Positions 1-6,022 of a stretch of DNA of 64,000 nucleotides are shown here, piece after piece. The notes under the pieces were generated by a model. It had not been told where the DNA came from and made no database searches. It saw only the letters and a program-made list of their open reading frames with translations. The stretch is from Klenkia sesuvii (GTDB lineage Bacteria; Actinomycetota; Actinomycetes; Mycobacteriales; Geodermatophilaceae), in NCBI RefSeq assembly GCF_037083825.1, contig NZ_JBAPLU010000004.1, positions 186,001 through 250,000 of the forward strand. Direction: 5' to 3'. The position numbers were made by a program, and so were the translations under genes. The first letter of the stretch is position 1; every line of letters begins with the position of its first letter.

Positions 1-306
1 GGGGAGCACGCGGCCGCGCTGGCCGCGCACACCCGCCTGCTGCCGGCCTTCGACGCCATCATGGGCGTGCCCAACTACGGAGCCACGACGGCGAAGGCCG
101 CGCTGCAGTTGCAGGGCGTGCTGGCCGACCGCCGGGTGCGCCAGCCGTTGGAGCAGCTCGACGACGCCGAGGTCGAAGCCCTGCGCACCGGCCTGGCCGC
201 CGCCGGCCTGCTGGCGCCGGCGGGGGAGCAGCGCTCGGGGGTGGACCCCAGCACCGACCTCGACCCCTGGTGGGGCACCTACCGCGGCCTCGCCGCCGAC
301 ATGTGA
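1..306 (+). CDS. DapA-family aldolase (dihydrodipicolinate synthase-like), C-terminal part
   Basis: The frame is open from the window's first base and ends at TGA 304-306, so only about the last 101 residues are present. They read as the C-terminal helical region of the DHDPS/N-acetylneuraminate lyase family: a LLPAFDAIMG-VPNYGATTAKAALQLQG stretch, then a conserved tail with ALRTGLAAAGLL. Family members are pyruvate-condensing class I aldolases, but the catalytic Lys and Tyr lie upstream of the window. I therefore cannot separate true DapA from a paralogue acting on another oxo-acid. About 190 bp separate it from trmL. Confidence 0.55.
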   Translation, partial: GEHAAALAAHTRLLPAFDAIMGVPNYGATTAKAALQLQGVLADRRVRQPLEQLDDAEVEALRTGLAAAGLLAPAGEQRSGVDPSTDLDPWWGTYRGLAADM

Positions 307-498
307 CCGGCTCCCACCTCGTCGTCCGGCCCCGGGCGGGTCGTGGCCTAGTGGCCCTGCACCCGCCGGCAGCTGGGCTGGCGGGAGATCGGCACGGCCC
401 GGCAGCACTGGGGCCAGCACGAGGCCGACGCTGCGCTGATGGTGCCCGGCGTTCCCTGACCCAGCGGGTCGACGCAGCGCGCGGGGGAGACTGACGCG

Positions 499-960
499 GT
501 GTTCCACATCGCGTTCCACGAGCCACGGATCCCGCCCAACACCGGGAACGCGATCCGCATGGTGGCAGCCACCGGTGCGCACCTGCACCTGATCGAGCCG
601 TTGGGTTTCGACCTCTCCGACGCCAAGCTGCGCCGGGCGGGGCTGGACTACCACGACCTCGCCTCGGTGACGGTGCACGAGGGCTGGACGGCCTTCCTCG
701 ACTCGGTGCCGACCGCACGGGTCTTCGCCTTCACCGCCTCCGGCGCCACGAGGTACACCGACGTTGCCTACGAACCCGGCGACGTCCTGCTGTTCGGCCC
801 GGAACCCACCGGGCTGGCGGAGGAGGTGCTGGCGCACCCCCGGGTGACCGACCGGCTGCGGCTGCCGATGCTGGCCGGGCGCCGCTCGCTCAACCTGTCC
901 AACGCGGCGGCGGTGGCCGCCTACGAGGCCTGGCGCCAGCACGACTTCACCGGCTCCTGA
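499..960 (+). CDS. trmL: tRNA (cytidine(34)-2'-O)-methyltransferase
   Basis: A 153-residue SPOUT-class enzyme expected to 2'-O-methylate the wobble nucleotide of tRNA-Leu with S-adenosylmethionine. The N-terminus shows the TrmL pattern PRIPPNTGNAIRM. The C-terminal trefoil knot shows FGPEPTGL and a final RSLNLSNAAAVAAYEA that builds the SAM pocket. Its length matches the minimal, single-domain TrmL family, whereas SpoU/TrmH proteins are longer. The start is GTG 499 with a GGGGGAGA purine run 8 bases upstream. The gene stands alone between the aldolase remnant and the antitoxin gene. Confidence 0.93.
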   Translation: MFHIAFHEPRIPPNTGNAIRMVAATGAHLHLIEPLGFDLSDAKLRRAGLDYHDLASVTVHEGWTAFLDSVPTARVFAFTASGATRYTDVAYEPGDVLLFGPEPTGLAEEVLAHPRVTDRLRLPMLAGRRSLNLSNAAAVAAYEAWRQHDFTGS

Positions 961-970
961 CCGGAGGCGC

Positions 971-990
971 CGTATCACCGGTCATACGCT
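971..990 (+). promoter_or_regulatory. Palindromic operator overlapping a leaderless -10 box
   Basis: CGTATCACCGGTCATACG (971-988) is an 18-base palindrome with one symmetric mismatch pair. It overlaps a -10 box TACGCT (985-990), which stands 7 bases before the ATG of the Phd/YefM gene. Phd/YefM antitoxins autoregulate by binding palindromes in their own promoter, so this is the natural operator. That role is inferred from position and symmetry. Confidence 0.55.
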
Positions 991-997
991 GACGGCC

Positions 998-1234
998 ATG
1001 GACGCGGTGACGGTGCGAGAGCCCCGGGACAGCGGGGGAGATGTGCTCAACCGGGTAGCTCGTGGCGAGCGCTTGGTGGTGACACGGGACGGCGTCGGGG
1101 TCGCCGAGCTGCGCCCCACCACCCGCCGCAGCCCGTCGTCCGCAGAGCTCGTCGCCAGGCGCCGGGCGCTGCCGGTCGTCGATCCGGTCGCGTGGCGTCG
1201 CGACGTCGACGACCTGCTGGATCCGGCACTCTGA
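998..1234 (+). CDS. Phd/YefM-family antitoxin (orphan)
   Basis: A 78-residue protein with the YefM/Phd fold pattern: N-terminal VTVREPRDSGGDVLNRVARGERLVVTRDGVGVAELRP, then a basic, flexible C-terminal tail (residues about 45-78) that normally wraps the toxin. The usual partner is a VapC/PIN ribonuclease encoded immediately downstream, but no intact toxin follows. Only a short frame resembling a PIN C-terminus remains (1257-1379). ATG 998 is chosen because a -10 box lies 7 bases upstream, within a palindrome. It probably still represses its own promoter. Confidence 0.8.
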   Translation: MDAVTVREPRDSGGDVLNRVARGERLVVTRDGVGVAELRPTTRRSPSSAELVARRRALPVVDPVAWRRDVDDLLDPAL

Positions 1235-1256
1235 CCTCGCCGACGAGCCGAGGGAT

Positions 1257-1379
1257 GCTGAACACCTCGACCGTCGAATACCGCTCTACACCTGCAACCC
1301 GGACGACTTCGGCGACATCGACGGCTTCACCTCAGGGTGGTGCCTCATCCCGACCGCCCTGACGGCTGGCAGGACTGAA
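1257..1379 (+). pseudogene. Remnant of a VapC/PIN-domain toxin C-terminus
   Basis: The frame ending at TGA 1377-1379 encodes a PLYTCNPDDFGDIDG segment (from 1281). This matches the last strand and helix of PIN toxins, typically LPLYTRNPDDF. Nothing resembling the PIN N-terminus or its acidic catalytic residues lies between the antitoxin stop and this piece, and no start codon or ribosome site precedes it. I read it as what is left after most of the toxin was deleted. The similarity spans only about 15-20 residues. Confidence 0.5.
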
Positions 1380-1390
1380 CGTTCAGGACG

Positions 1391-1440
1391 ATGTATCTCA
1401 TTGTTGACAAAACCGCGAGAATGTCCACAATGAGATACAT
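1391..1440 (+). promoter_or_regulatory. Near-perfect 19-bp inverted repeat containing the promoter of the XRE/AbiEii operon
   Basis: The arms are 1391-1409 and 1422-1440, with 18 of 19 positions complementary across a 12-base spacer. The left arm ends in a consensus -35 TTGACA (1404-1409). Sixteen bases later, CACAAT (1426-1431) can serve as the -10, placing the transcription start at the ATG at 1439. A protein bound to both arms would cover the whole promoter, as expected of an autorepressing antitoxin. A second perfect palindrome, CTGAACGTTCAG (1375-1386), lies just upstream. Confidence 0.75.
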
Positions 1441-1900
1441 GCCATCGGCCAGTCCGTACACGAGCCCCGAACAGCAGGCAGACCTCGTCCGCCTCGGGGA
1501 GCGGCTGCGCGAGCACCGGAAGTCCCTGGGGGTGTCGGCGGTGGCCTGCGCCGAGGCGGCCGGGGTGTCCCGCGTGACCCTGCACCGCATCGAGGCCGGC
1601 AACCCGTCGGTCACCATCGGCGCCTACTGCAACGTCGCGGCTGCCCTGGGTCTGCACCTGCAGGTGCCGGCCGTCGAGCCGGCGACGGGGGAGCCCGCGC
1701 CGGTGGAGGTCGGCGACTACCCGGGTCTGCGCGCCCTGGCGTGGCAGACCGACGCCGGCACGACGCTCACCGAGACCGAGGCGCTCAACCTGTACGAGCG
1801 CGGGTGGCGGCACCTCGATCAGGCGACCCTGTCCGACCGCGAACGGGCCTTCATCCAGCACCTGGCCGACACCTACAGCCACGGGGCGCTGCTTGTTTGA
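1439..1900 (+). CDS. XRE-family helix-turn-helix regulator, likely antitoxin
   Basis: The protein has 153 residues from ATG 1439. Residues about 16-73 form a Cro/C1-type HTH (LGERLREHRKSLG..., with a recognition segment GVSRVTLHRIEAGNPSVTIGAY). The C-terminal half is a helical domain without a family name I recognise. In-frame ATGs at 1391, 1421 and 1430 lie inside the inverted-repeat operator. I prefer 1439 because the -10 CACAAT ends 8 bases before it, which gives a leaderless mRNA like many neighbours. The stop overlaps the next gene's TTG start by 8 bases, so the two are coupled. Its role as antitoxin and autorepressor is inferred from that pairing. Confidence 0.8.
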   Translation: MPSASPYTSPEQQADLVRLGERLREHRKSLGVSAVACAEAAGVSRVTLHRIEAGNPSVTIGAYCNVAAALGLHLQVPAVEPATGEPAPVEVGDYPGLRALAWQTDAGTTLTETEALNLYERGWRHLDQATLSDRERAFIQHLADTYSHGALLV

Positions 1901-2624
1901 CCGCCCGCACCACCGGCTCGTCGCCGACGTCCTGACCCGGCTCGACGGCGCGCTGCTGGCCGAGCACAGCTGTTGGTTCGGCGGGGGCACGGCCATCGCG
2001 CTCTCGTACGGCGAGTACCGGGAATCGGTGGACATCGACTTCCTCGTCTCGGACACCGTGGCCTACCGGGCCCTGCGCCAGCTCGTGCGCACCGACGGGC
2101 TGGCGGCGCTGGCCGGGGGTGAGCTCGACCTCGTGCGGCCGGCCCGGGTCGACAACTACGGCATCCGGGCGGTGGTGCGGGCCGGGGACGTGCCGATCAA
2201 GTTCGACATCATCCAGGAAGGGCGCATCGACCTCGACGCCTCGCCAGCGCAGGAGCTCATCTGCGGTGTGCGCGCCCTGACCCGGGCCGACCAGGTGGCG
2301 AGCAAGCTCCTGGCCCACGACGACCGGTGGGCCGACCCGTCGACCTTCAGCCGCGACCTGATCGACCTGGCGATGATGGACCCGTCGTCAGGGGAGCTGG
2401 CGGCCGGTGCCGGCAAGGCGGTCGCGGCCTACGGGGCCACCGTGGGCGCCAGCCTCCGCGACGCGGTCGACCACCTGCGCCGGCGACCGCAGCGGCTGGA
2501 TGCGTGCCTGCGGGCGCTGAAGATGCACGCGACCCGGGTCGAGGTCTGGCAGCGCATCCGGACCCTCGGGAGCAGGTGCGCGGGGATCGACGTCCTCGGG
2601 TCGGAGCACGTCGACCTGACATAA
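1893..2624 (+). CDS. AbiEii/AbiGii-type nucleotidyltransferase, putative toxin
   Basis: A 243-residue protein of the DUF1814/AbiEii nucleotidyltransferase family. GGGTA (30-34) and S45-V-D47-I-D49 form the pol-beta-like signature that binds nucleotide and metal. Members act as toxins in abortive-infection systems (AbiE) and related MenT enzymes that modify tRNA. The start is TTG 1893, overlapping the XRE gene by 8 bases with no free ribosome site, so it is translated by coupling and kept below antitoxin levels. The TAA stop lies within an AT-rich palindrome. Both key motifs look intact; the real substrate is unknown. Confidence 0.82.
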   Translation: MFDRPHHRLVADVLTRLDGALLAEHSCWFGGGTAIALSYGEYRESVDIDFLVSDTVAYRALRQLVRTDGLAALAGGELDLVRPARVDNYGIRAVVRAGDVPIKFDIIQEGRIDLDASPAQELICGVRALTRADQVASKLLAHDDRWADPSTFSRDLIDLAMMDPSSGELAAGAGKAVAAYGATVGASLRDAVDHLRRRPQRLDACLRALKMHATRVEVWQRIRTLGSRCAGIDVLGSEHVDLT

Positions 2625-2636
2625 TGTCGATTATCG
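2621..2636. repeat. AT-rich nested palindrome at the end of the toxin gene
   Basis: ATAAT-GTCG-ATTAT (2621-2634) overlaps CGAT-T-ATCG (2628-2636), a short low-GC patch in high-GC surroundings. It contains the toxin's TAA stop and sits at the right edge of the two toxin-antitoxin modules. It could be the core of a tyrosine-recombinase attachment site or simply a small hairpin. No integrase gene is visible. Confidence 0.35.
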
Positions 2637-2971
2637 GCGCGAGGCCGAGGTGCGCGGGCAGCGGCCGTCCGACCTGGTCCGCGCCGTCCGTGGCCGTCGA
2701 GCCGTCGCAGCCCCGTGCGACGCCGGCCGGCCCGAGCCGTGGACGGCCGCACGGTCCCGCGTGACGAACACGTGGCGATGTGTGGCGATGCGTGACCGCC
2801 GTCCCGCCCGGCCGGCGGTCAGCGGCCACTCCCTCGTCCCGCCCCCCAGACCGGTCTCGTTCCGTCACTCTGACGCAACGAGACCGGCCCGCCCACCTGC
2901 GGCGACCCCCCCCCCCAGGGTGGACCCGGTGTGCCTCCGTCGTTGCGTCACGCTGACGGAATGACGGGTGC
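2625..2971. other. Gene-free convergent spacer with nested inverted repeats
   Basis: No credible gene is seen; the open frames here lack any family signature. The toxin gene (+) and the SRPBCC gene (-) converge on it. It holds the AT-rich palindrome, an 11-bp perfect hairpin (2851-2861/2877-2887), an 11-base C run (2906-2916), and a 21-base inverted repeat (2860-2880/2941-2961) with mismatches only in its three central bases. Confidence 0.7.
2851..2887. terminator. Hairpin between convergent genes, candidate bidirectional terminator
   Basis: CCGGTCTCGTT (2851-2861) pairs perfectly with AACGAGACCGG (2877-2887) around a 15-base loop. There is no U tract, as is common for terminators in high-GC actinobacteria. 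Its position between convergent genes supports the role. Part of the loop also belongs to the larger 2860-2961 inverted repeat. Confidence 0.5.
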
Positions 2972-3415
2972 TCAGCCCTGCTCGGCCGCCGCCCGCAGGG
3001 ATGCGAGGCCCTTGTCGAACGTCGGGCCCAGGAACTTCTCCATCGGCAGCAGCCGCATCAGCCGGCCCTGTCGGCCGGACCCGGACCAGGTGACCACCGT
3101 GCCGCCGTCGGCCTCGGCCAGGGTGAAGGTCGACGTGCTCGCCGAGCGGATCGGCTTGGTGTTGACCTGCTCGACGACGACCCGGGTCGGCTCGACCTCG
3201 GTCATCCGCATCGAGCCGCTGCCGGCCTTGAGGGAACCGGCCCAGCGGTAGCTGCTGCCGCCGCCGGTGCCGTCGTACTCGCGGGCCATGTCCGGGTCGA
3301 GGTCCTCGAACGGTGACCAGGCTCGCCAGCGGCGGAAGTCGGCCAGCAGGGCGTGCACCGCGGCGGGCGGCGCGGCGACCCGGACCTGCCGGGTGACCGT
3401 GTAGGTGTCGGGCAC
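2972..3415 (-). CDS. SRPBCC-family (polyketide cyclase/START-like) protein
   Basis: The protein has 147 residues from GTG 3415. It shows the START-like helix-grip layout: an N-terminal strand VTRQVRVAAPPAAVHALLADFRRWRAWSPFE, a glycine-rich middle, a beta run with TGGGSSYRWAGS, and a long C-terminal helix (FLGPTFDKGLASLRAAAEQG). Actinobacterial members bind small hydrophobic ligands or have unknown roles; nothing here names the ligand. The frame is open far upstream, but that part is the antisense of the lipoprotein gene, so I place the start just before the conserved domain. A weak CATCAT box lies 6 bases before the GTG. Confidence 0.8.
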   Translation of the reverse strand: MPDTYTVTRQVRVAAPPAAVHALLADFRRWRAWSPFEDLDPDMAREYDGTGGGSSYRWAGSLKAGSGSMRMTEVEPTRVVVEQVNTKPIRSASTSTFTLAEADGGTVVTWSGSGRQGRLMRLLPMEKFLGPTFDKGLASLRAAAEQG

Positions 3416-3496
3416 GCGCGGATGATGCCAGACCTGGCCGCTGCGCAGACGGTTCGCGGCCGTGGTGTCGGGTGCCCGCCGCGGCCGCCGGTCCCT

Positions 3497-3502
3497 TAGG
3501 CT
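3497..3502 (+). promoter_or_regulatory. -10 box TAGGCT of a leaderless promoter (small lipoprotein gene)
   Basis: TAGGCT ends 6 bases before ATG 3509, with no Shine-Dalgarno sequence between. Confidence 0.6.
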
Positions 3503-3508
3503 CCGCAC

Positions 3509-3751
3509 ATGCAGATCCGTCGTCCGGTCGTCTCCGCCCTCGCCGTCCTCGCGCTCCTCGGCGGCGGGGCCGCCCTGACCGGGTGCAGCGACACCGACGG
3601 GCTCGGCCAGCGCACCGGCACGTCGAAGGACTCCACGTCGAACTTCTCGGGCGACGACCCGACCAGCGTGCGCCAGGGCAGCGTCTACAACCACGGCAAC
3701 GAGGACCCCGAGGGTGACGTCGGCATCGAGGAGGGCGCTCCCGCCGACTGA
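3509..3751 (+). CDS. Small secreted lipoprotein of unknown function
   Basis: An 80-residue protein. Residues 1-25 form a lipoprotein signal peptide: MQIRR, a hydrophobic VVSALAVLALLGGGAAL core, and lipobox LTGC, so the mature N-terminus is an acylated Cys. The mature part (about 55 residues) is hydrophilic, rich in Asp, Thr, Ser and Gly, and ends in an acidic tail. No enzymatic motif is visible. The start is fixed by a TAGGCT box 6 bases upstream. It is divergent from the SRPBCC gene and convergent with the Cys-cluster protein gene. Confidence 0.75.
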   Translation: MQIRRPVVSALAVLALLGGGAALTGCSDTDGLGQRTGTSKDSTSNFSGDDPTSVRQGSVYNHGNEDPEGDVGIEEGAPAD

Positions 3752-3788
3752 GCGGGCTGTCGGGATCAGGCAGGTGGGCCGGCGGGGA

Positions 3789-4220
3789 TCAGCCCGCCGC
3801 CCGCCCGGACAGCCAGAGCTTGTCCAGCCGGCCGGTCGAGCGCACGAGCTCGGTCAGCGCCCGCTCCAGCTCGGCCTTGGTGGGCTTCTCCGTCAGCAGG
3901 GTCTGCACGTCCTCGAGGGCGCACCGCAGCTGGAACAACCGGTCCTGGAGCCCGTCGAGCTCGGTCCGGGTGACCAGCACCACGTCGGGTGACAGCCCGG
4001 CCTTCGCCGTCGCCGAACGCTGCTCGTAGGCGCGCTGCCGGCAGGCCTGGCCGCAGTACAGGCGCGGCCGCCCCACCGACTCCTGGGCCGGCAGGACGTT
4101 GCGGCACCACCCGCAGCGCCGCTCCTCGGCGTCGGCCTGACGCCGCCGGGAGCGCCGGGGCACCGTCTTGACCACCGGGGACGCCGGGGCGTCGTGCGCC
4201 GCGACCTGCTCTGCCACCAC
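3789..4220 (-). CDS. Hypothetical protein with a short Cys-cluster (zinc-binding) motif
   Basis: The protein has about 143 residues from GTG 4220 (GTG 4217 is equally possible). A treble-clef-like motif CGWC followed 18 residues on by CGQACRQRAYEQR lies near residues 30-60. The C-x2-C plus C-x3-C pattern ending in a basic ACRQRAY helix recurs in many short actinobacterial proteins and probably binds one zinc ion and nucleic acid. The C-terminal half (DGLQDRLFQLRCALEDVQTLLTEKPTKAELERAL) is strongly helical and may be a coiled coil for dimerisation. I recognise no named family. The frame is open further upstream, but that stretch is antisense to the phosphodiesterase gene. Confidence 0.6.
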   Translation of the reverse strand: MVAEQVAAHDAPASPVVKTVPRRSRRRQADAEERRCGWCRNVLPAQESVGRPRLYCGQACRQRAYEQRSATAKAGLSPDVVLVTRTELDGLQDRLFQLRCALEDVQTLLTEKPTKAELERALTELVRSTGRLDKLWLSGRAAG

Positions 4221-4307
4221 GACGGAGAAGGTAGACCGCCCACCGCCTGTGCAGATGCTGGACACGCCCGCGTCGACCCCGCCCACCACCCCCGCTACAC
4301 CCGGCCC

Positions 4308-4313
4308 TAGCGT
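4308..4313 (+). promoter_or_regulatory. -10 box TAGCGT of a leaderless promoter (phosphodiesterase operon)
   Basis: TAGCGT ends 6 bases before GTG 4320. This favours 4320 over the slightly longer GTG 4314, which lies directly against the box. Confidence 0.55.
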
Positions 4314-4319
4314 GTGCTC

Positions 4320-5096
4320 GTGCCGGCGCCGCGCTTCCCGTTCCTCGACGGGCCCACGCCGTTGGCCATGGCCCACCGCGGCGGCGCGGTCGAGCACGTC
4401 GAGAACACCGGGCCCGCGTTCCAGGCCTGCGTCGACCTCGGGTACCGCTACCTGGAGACCGACGTGCGCGCCACGGCCGACGGCGTCCTCGTCGCCTTCC
4501 ACGACCCCGTGCTCGACCGGGTCACCGACCGCACCGGCCGCATCGACGCCCTCCCCTGGCGGGAGGTGCGGGGCGCGCTGATCGGTGGCCGCGAGCCGGT
4601 GCTGCCGCTGGAGGACCTGCTGACGGCGTGGCCCGACGTCCGGTTCAACATCGACCTGAAGGCGGCCGGCGTCCTGGCCCCCCTGGCCGCCCTGGTCCGG
4701 CGCACCGGCACCCTGGACCGCATCTGCCTGGCCTCGTTCTCCGACGCCCGCGTCGCCGCGGCCCGCCGGCTGCTGGGACCGGACCTGTGCACCTCGTTGG
4801 GGCCCAAGGGGGTGGCTGCTCTGCGGCTGTCCTCCTACTCCCCGCGCGCGGCCGGGCTCGTCCGCATCCAGGCCGGGTGCGCGCAGGTGCCCTTGCACCT
4901 GGGCGGTCGACCACTGGTCGACGAGCGGTTCCTCGCCGCCGCGCACGAGCGCAGCCTGCAGGTGCACGTGTGGACCGTCGACGACCCGGCCGAGGCCGAC
5001 CGCATGCTCGACCTGGGCGTGGACGGCATCATGACCGACCGGCCGCGGATGCTCCGCGAGGTCTACCAGCGCCGCGGCGCGTGGGCGTCGACGTGA
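4320..5096 (+). CDS. Glycerophosphodiester phosphodiesterase
   Basis: A 258-residue GDPD TIM-barrel enzyme that hydrolyses deacylated phospholipids to glycerol-3-phosphate and an alcohol. Visible signatures are AHRGG...ENT near the N-terminus, LETDVRATADGVLVAFHDPVLDRVTD (metal-binding Glu/Asp and catalytic His), FNIDLK and a C-terminal VWTVDDPAEADRMLDLGVDGIMTDRP. There is no signal peptide, so it is a cytoplasmic UgpQ-like form. It heads a coupled chain: its TGA overlaps the acyltransferase GTG. The pairing suggests salvage of glycerophosphate into phospholipid synthesis, which is inference. Confidence 0.9.
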   Translation: MPAPRFPFLDGPTPLAMAHRGGAVEHVENTGPAFQACVDLGYRYLETDVRATADGVLVAFHDPVLDRVTDRTGRIDALPWREVRGALIGGREPVLPLEDLLTAWPDVRFNIDLKAAGVLAPLAALVRRTGTLDRICLASFSDARVAAARRLLGPDLCTSLGPKGVAALRLSSYSPRAAGLVRIQAGCAQVPLHLGGRPLVDERFLAAAHERSLQVHVWTVDDPAEADRMLDLGVDGIMTDRPRMLREVYQRRGAWAST

Positions 5097-6022
5097 GGGA
5101 GCGGGTACGCCGCTGGCGGCCACACGCCCCTGCGCTGCCCGCCGAGCTCGAGGCCTCCGTCGTCGACACCGACCCGGAGTGGTTCGGCCGGGAGCTGGCC
5201 ATCGCCGCACAGCCGCCCTGGTGGTTGTGGCGGACCCTGCTCACCACGCTGTCGCCGGCGGTGTCGCTGTTCGGCCGGGTGCTGGTGACCGGGTCGGTTG
5301 CCGAGCACCTGCGCCGGGGCCCGCTCATCATCGCCGCCAACCACATCGGCGACTACGACACCTTCACCGTCGCCGCGGCGCTGCACCGGGTCGGGGTCGT
5401 CCCCCGGTTCCTGGCCACCGGCGGCATCATGCGGGCTCCGGTCGCCGGGCCGCTGCTCGAGCGCTGCGGCGGCATCCGGGTCGACCGGGGCACCGACGTC
5501 GCCGCGCACGCCATGCGGGTCGTGCTGGTGGCGCTGGAGCGCGGCGGCCAGGTGCTGGTCTACCCCGAGGGCAGGGTCGGGCTCACCGCCGACGGCTGGC
5601 CCGAGCGCGGCCGCACCGGCCTGGCCCGGCTGGCGCTGCAGACCCGGGTGCCGGTCATCCCGGTCAGCCAGTGGGGGGCGCACGAGGTGCTGCAGTACGC
5701 CAACGACTGGGGCAAGCTGCGCACCCTGCTGTCGGCCGCGTGGCGGCAACCCGCGCTGCGGGTGCACGTCGGCGAGCCGGTCCCCCTCGACGACCTCGAC
5801 CCCGGCCGCACCGGCGACGCCCACCGGGCCCGCACCCGCATCGTCGCCGCCCTCACGCGCGGGCTGGTCCCGCTGCGCGCCGGTGAGCCCACCGACCGGG
5901 TCGCCTTCCACGACCCCACCCGTCCGGTGCGGGCGGTCGCGGCCTTCCCCGGTGGACGCGTCCCCGACGACGTGCCCGGTGCTGGACCGACCCCTCCCCC
6001 GGCTGGCACCCTGCGCCGGTGA
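5093..6022 (+). CDS. PlsC-like 1-acyl-sn-glycerol-3-phosphate acyltransferase
   Basis: The protein has 309 residues from GTG 5093, which overlaps the preceding stop as GTGA. The acyltransferase block I motif NHIGDYD (His-x4-Asp) and the later YPEGRVG (the EGTR position) identify the PlsC/LPLAT fold. An aromatic WWLWRTLLTTLSPAVSLFGRVLV stretch upstream of block I is a likely membrane anchor. It should transfer an acyl chain to a lysophospholipid at the inner face of the membrane. A second PlsC-like gene lies at 18392-19273, so exact substrates cannot be assigned. The last 40 residues are Pro/Arg-rich and not conserved. Confidence 0.85.
   Translation: MRERVRRWRPHAPALPAELEASVVDTDPEWFGRELAIAAQPPWWLWRTLLTTLSPAVSLFGRVLVTGSVAEHLRRGPLIIAANHIGDYDTFTVAAALHRVGVVPRFLATGGIMRAPVAGPLLERCGGIRVDRGTDVAAHAMRVVLVALERGGQVLVYPEGRVGLTADGWPERGRTGLARLALQTRVPVIPVSQWGAHEVLQYANDWGKLRTLLSAAWRQPALRVHVGEPVPLDDLDPGRTGDAHRARTRIVAALTRGLVPLRAGEPTDRVAFHDPTRPVRAVAAFPGGRVPDDVPGAGPTPPPAGTLRR

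Noticed and set aside
1391..1441. ATG 1391 as the start of the XRE gene
   Set aside because: It would translate the operator itself, and the promoter boxes would then lie inside the gene; ATG 1439 fits the -10 spacing seen elsewhere.
2650..2964. A 104-codon plus-strand frame in the gap after the toxin gene
   Set aside because: It crosses the hairpin, the C run and the inverted repeats, and its Arg/Pro-rich product has no recognisable domain.
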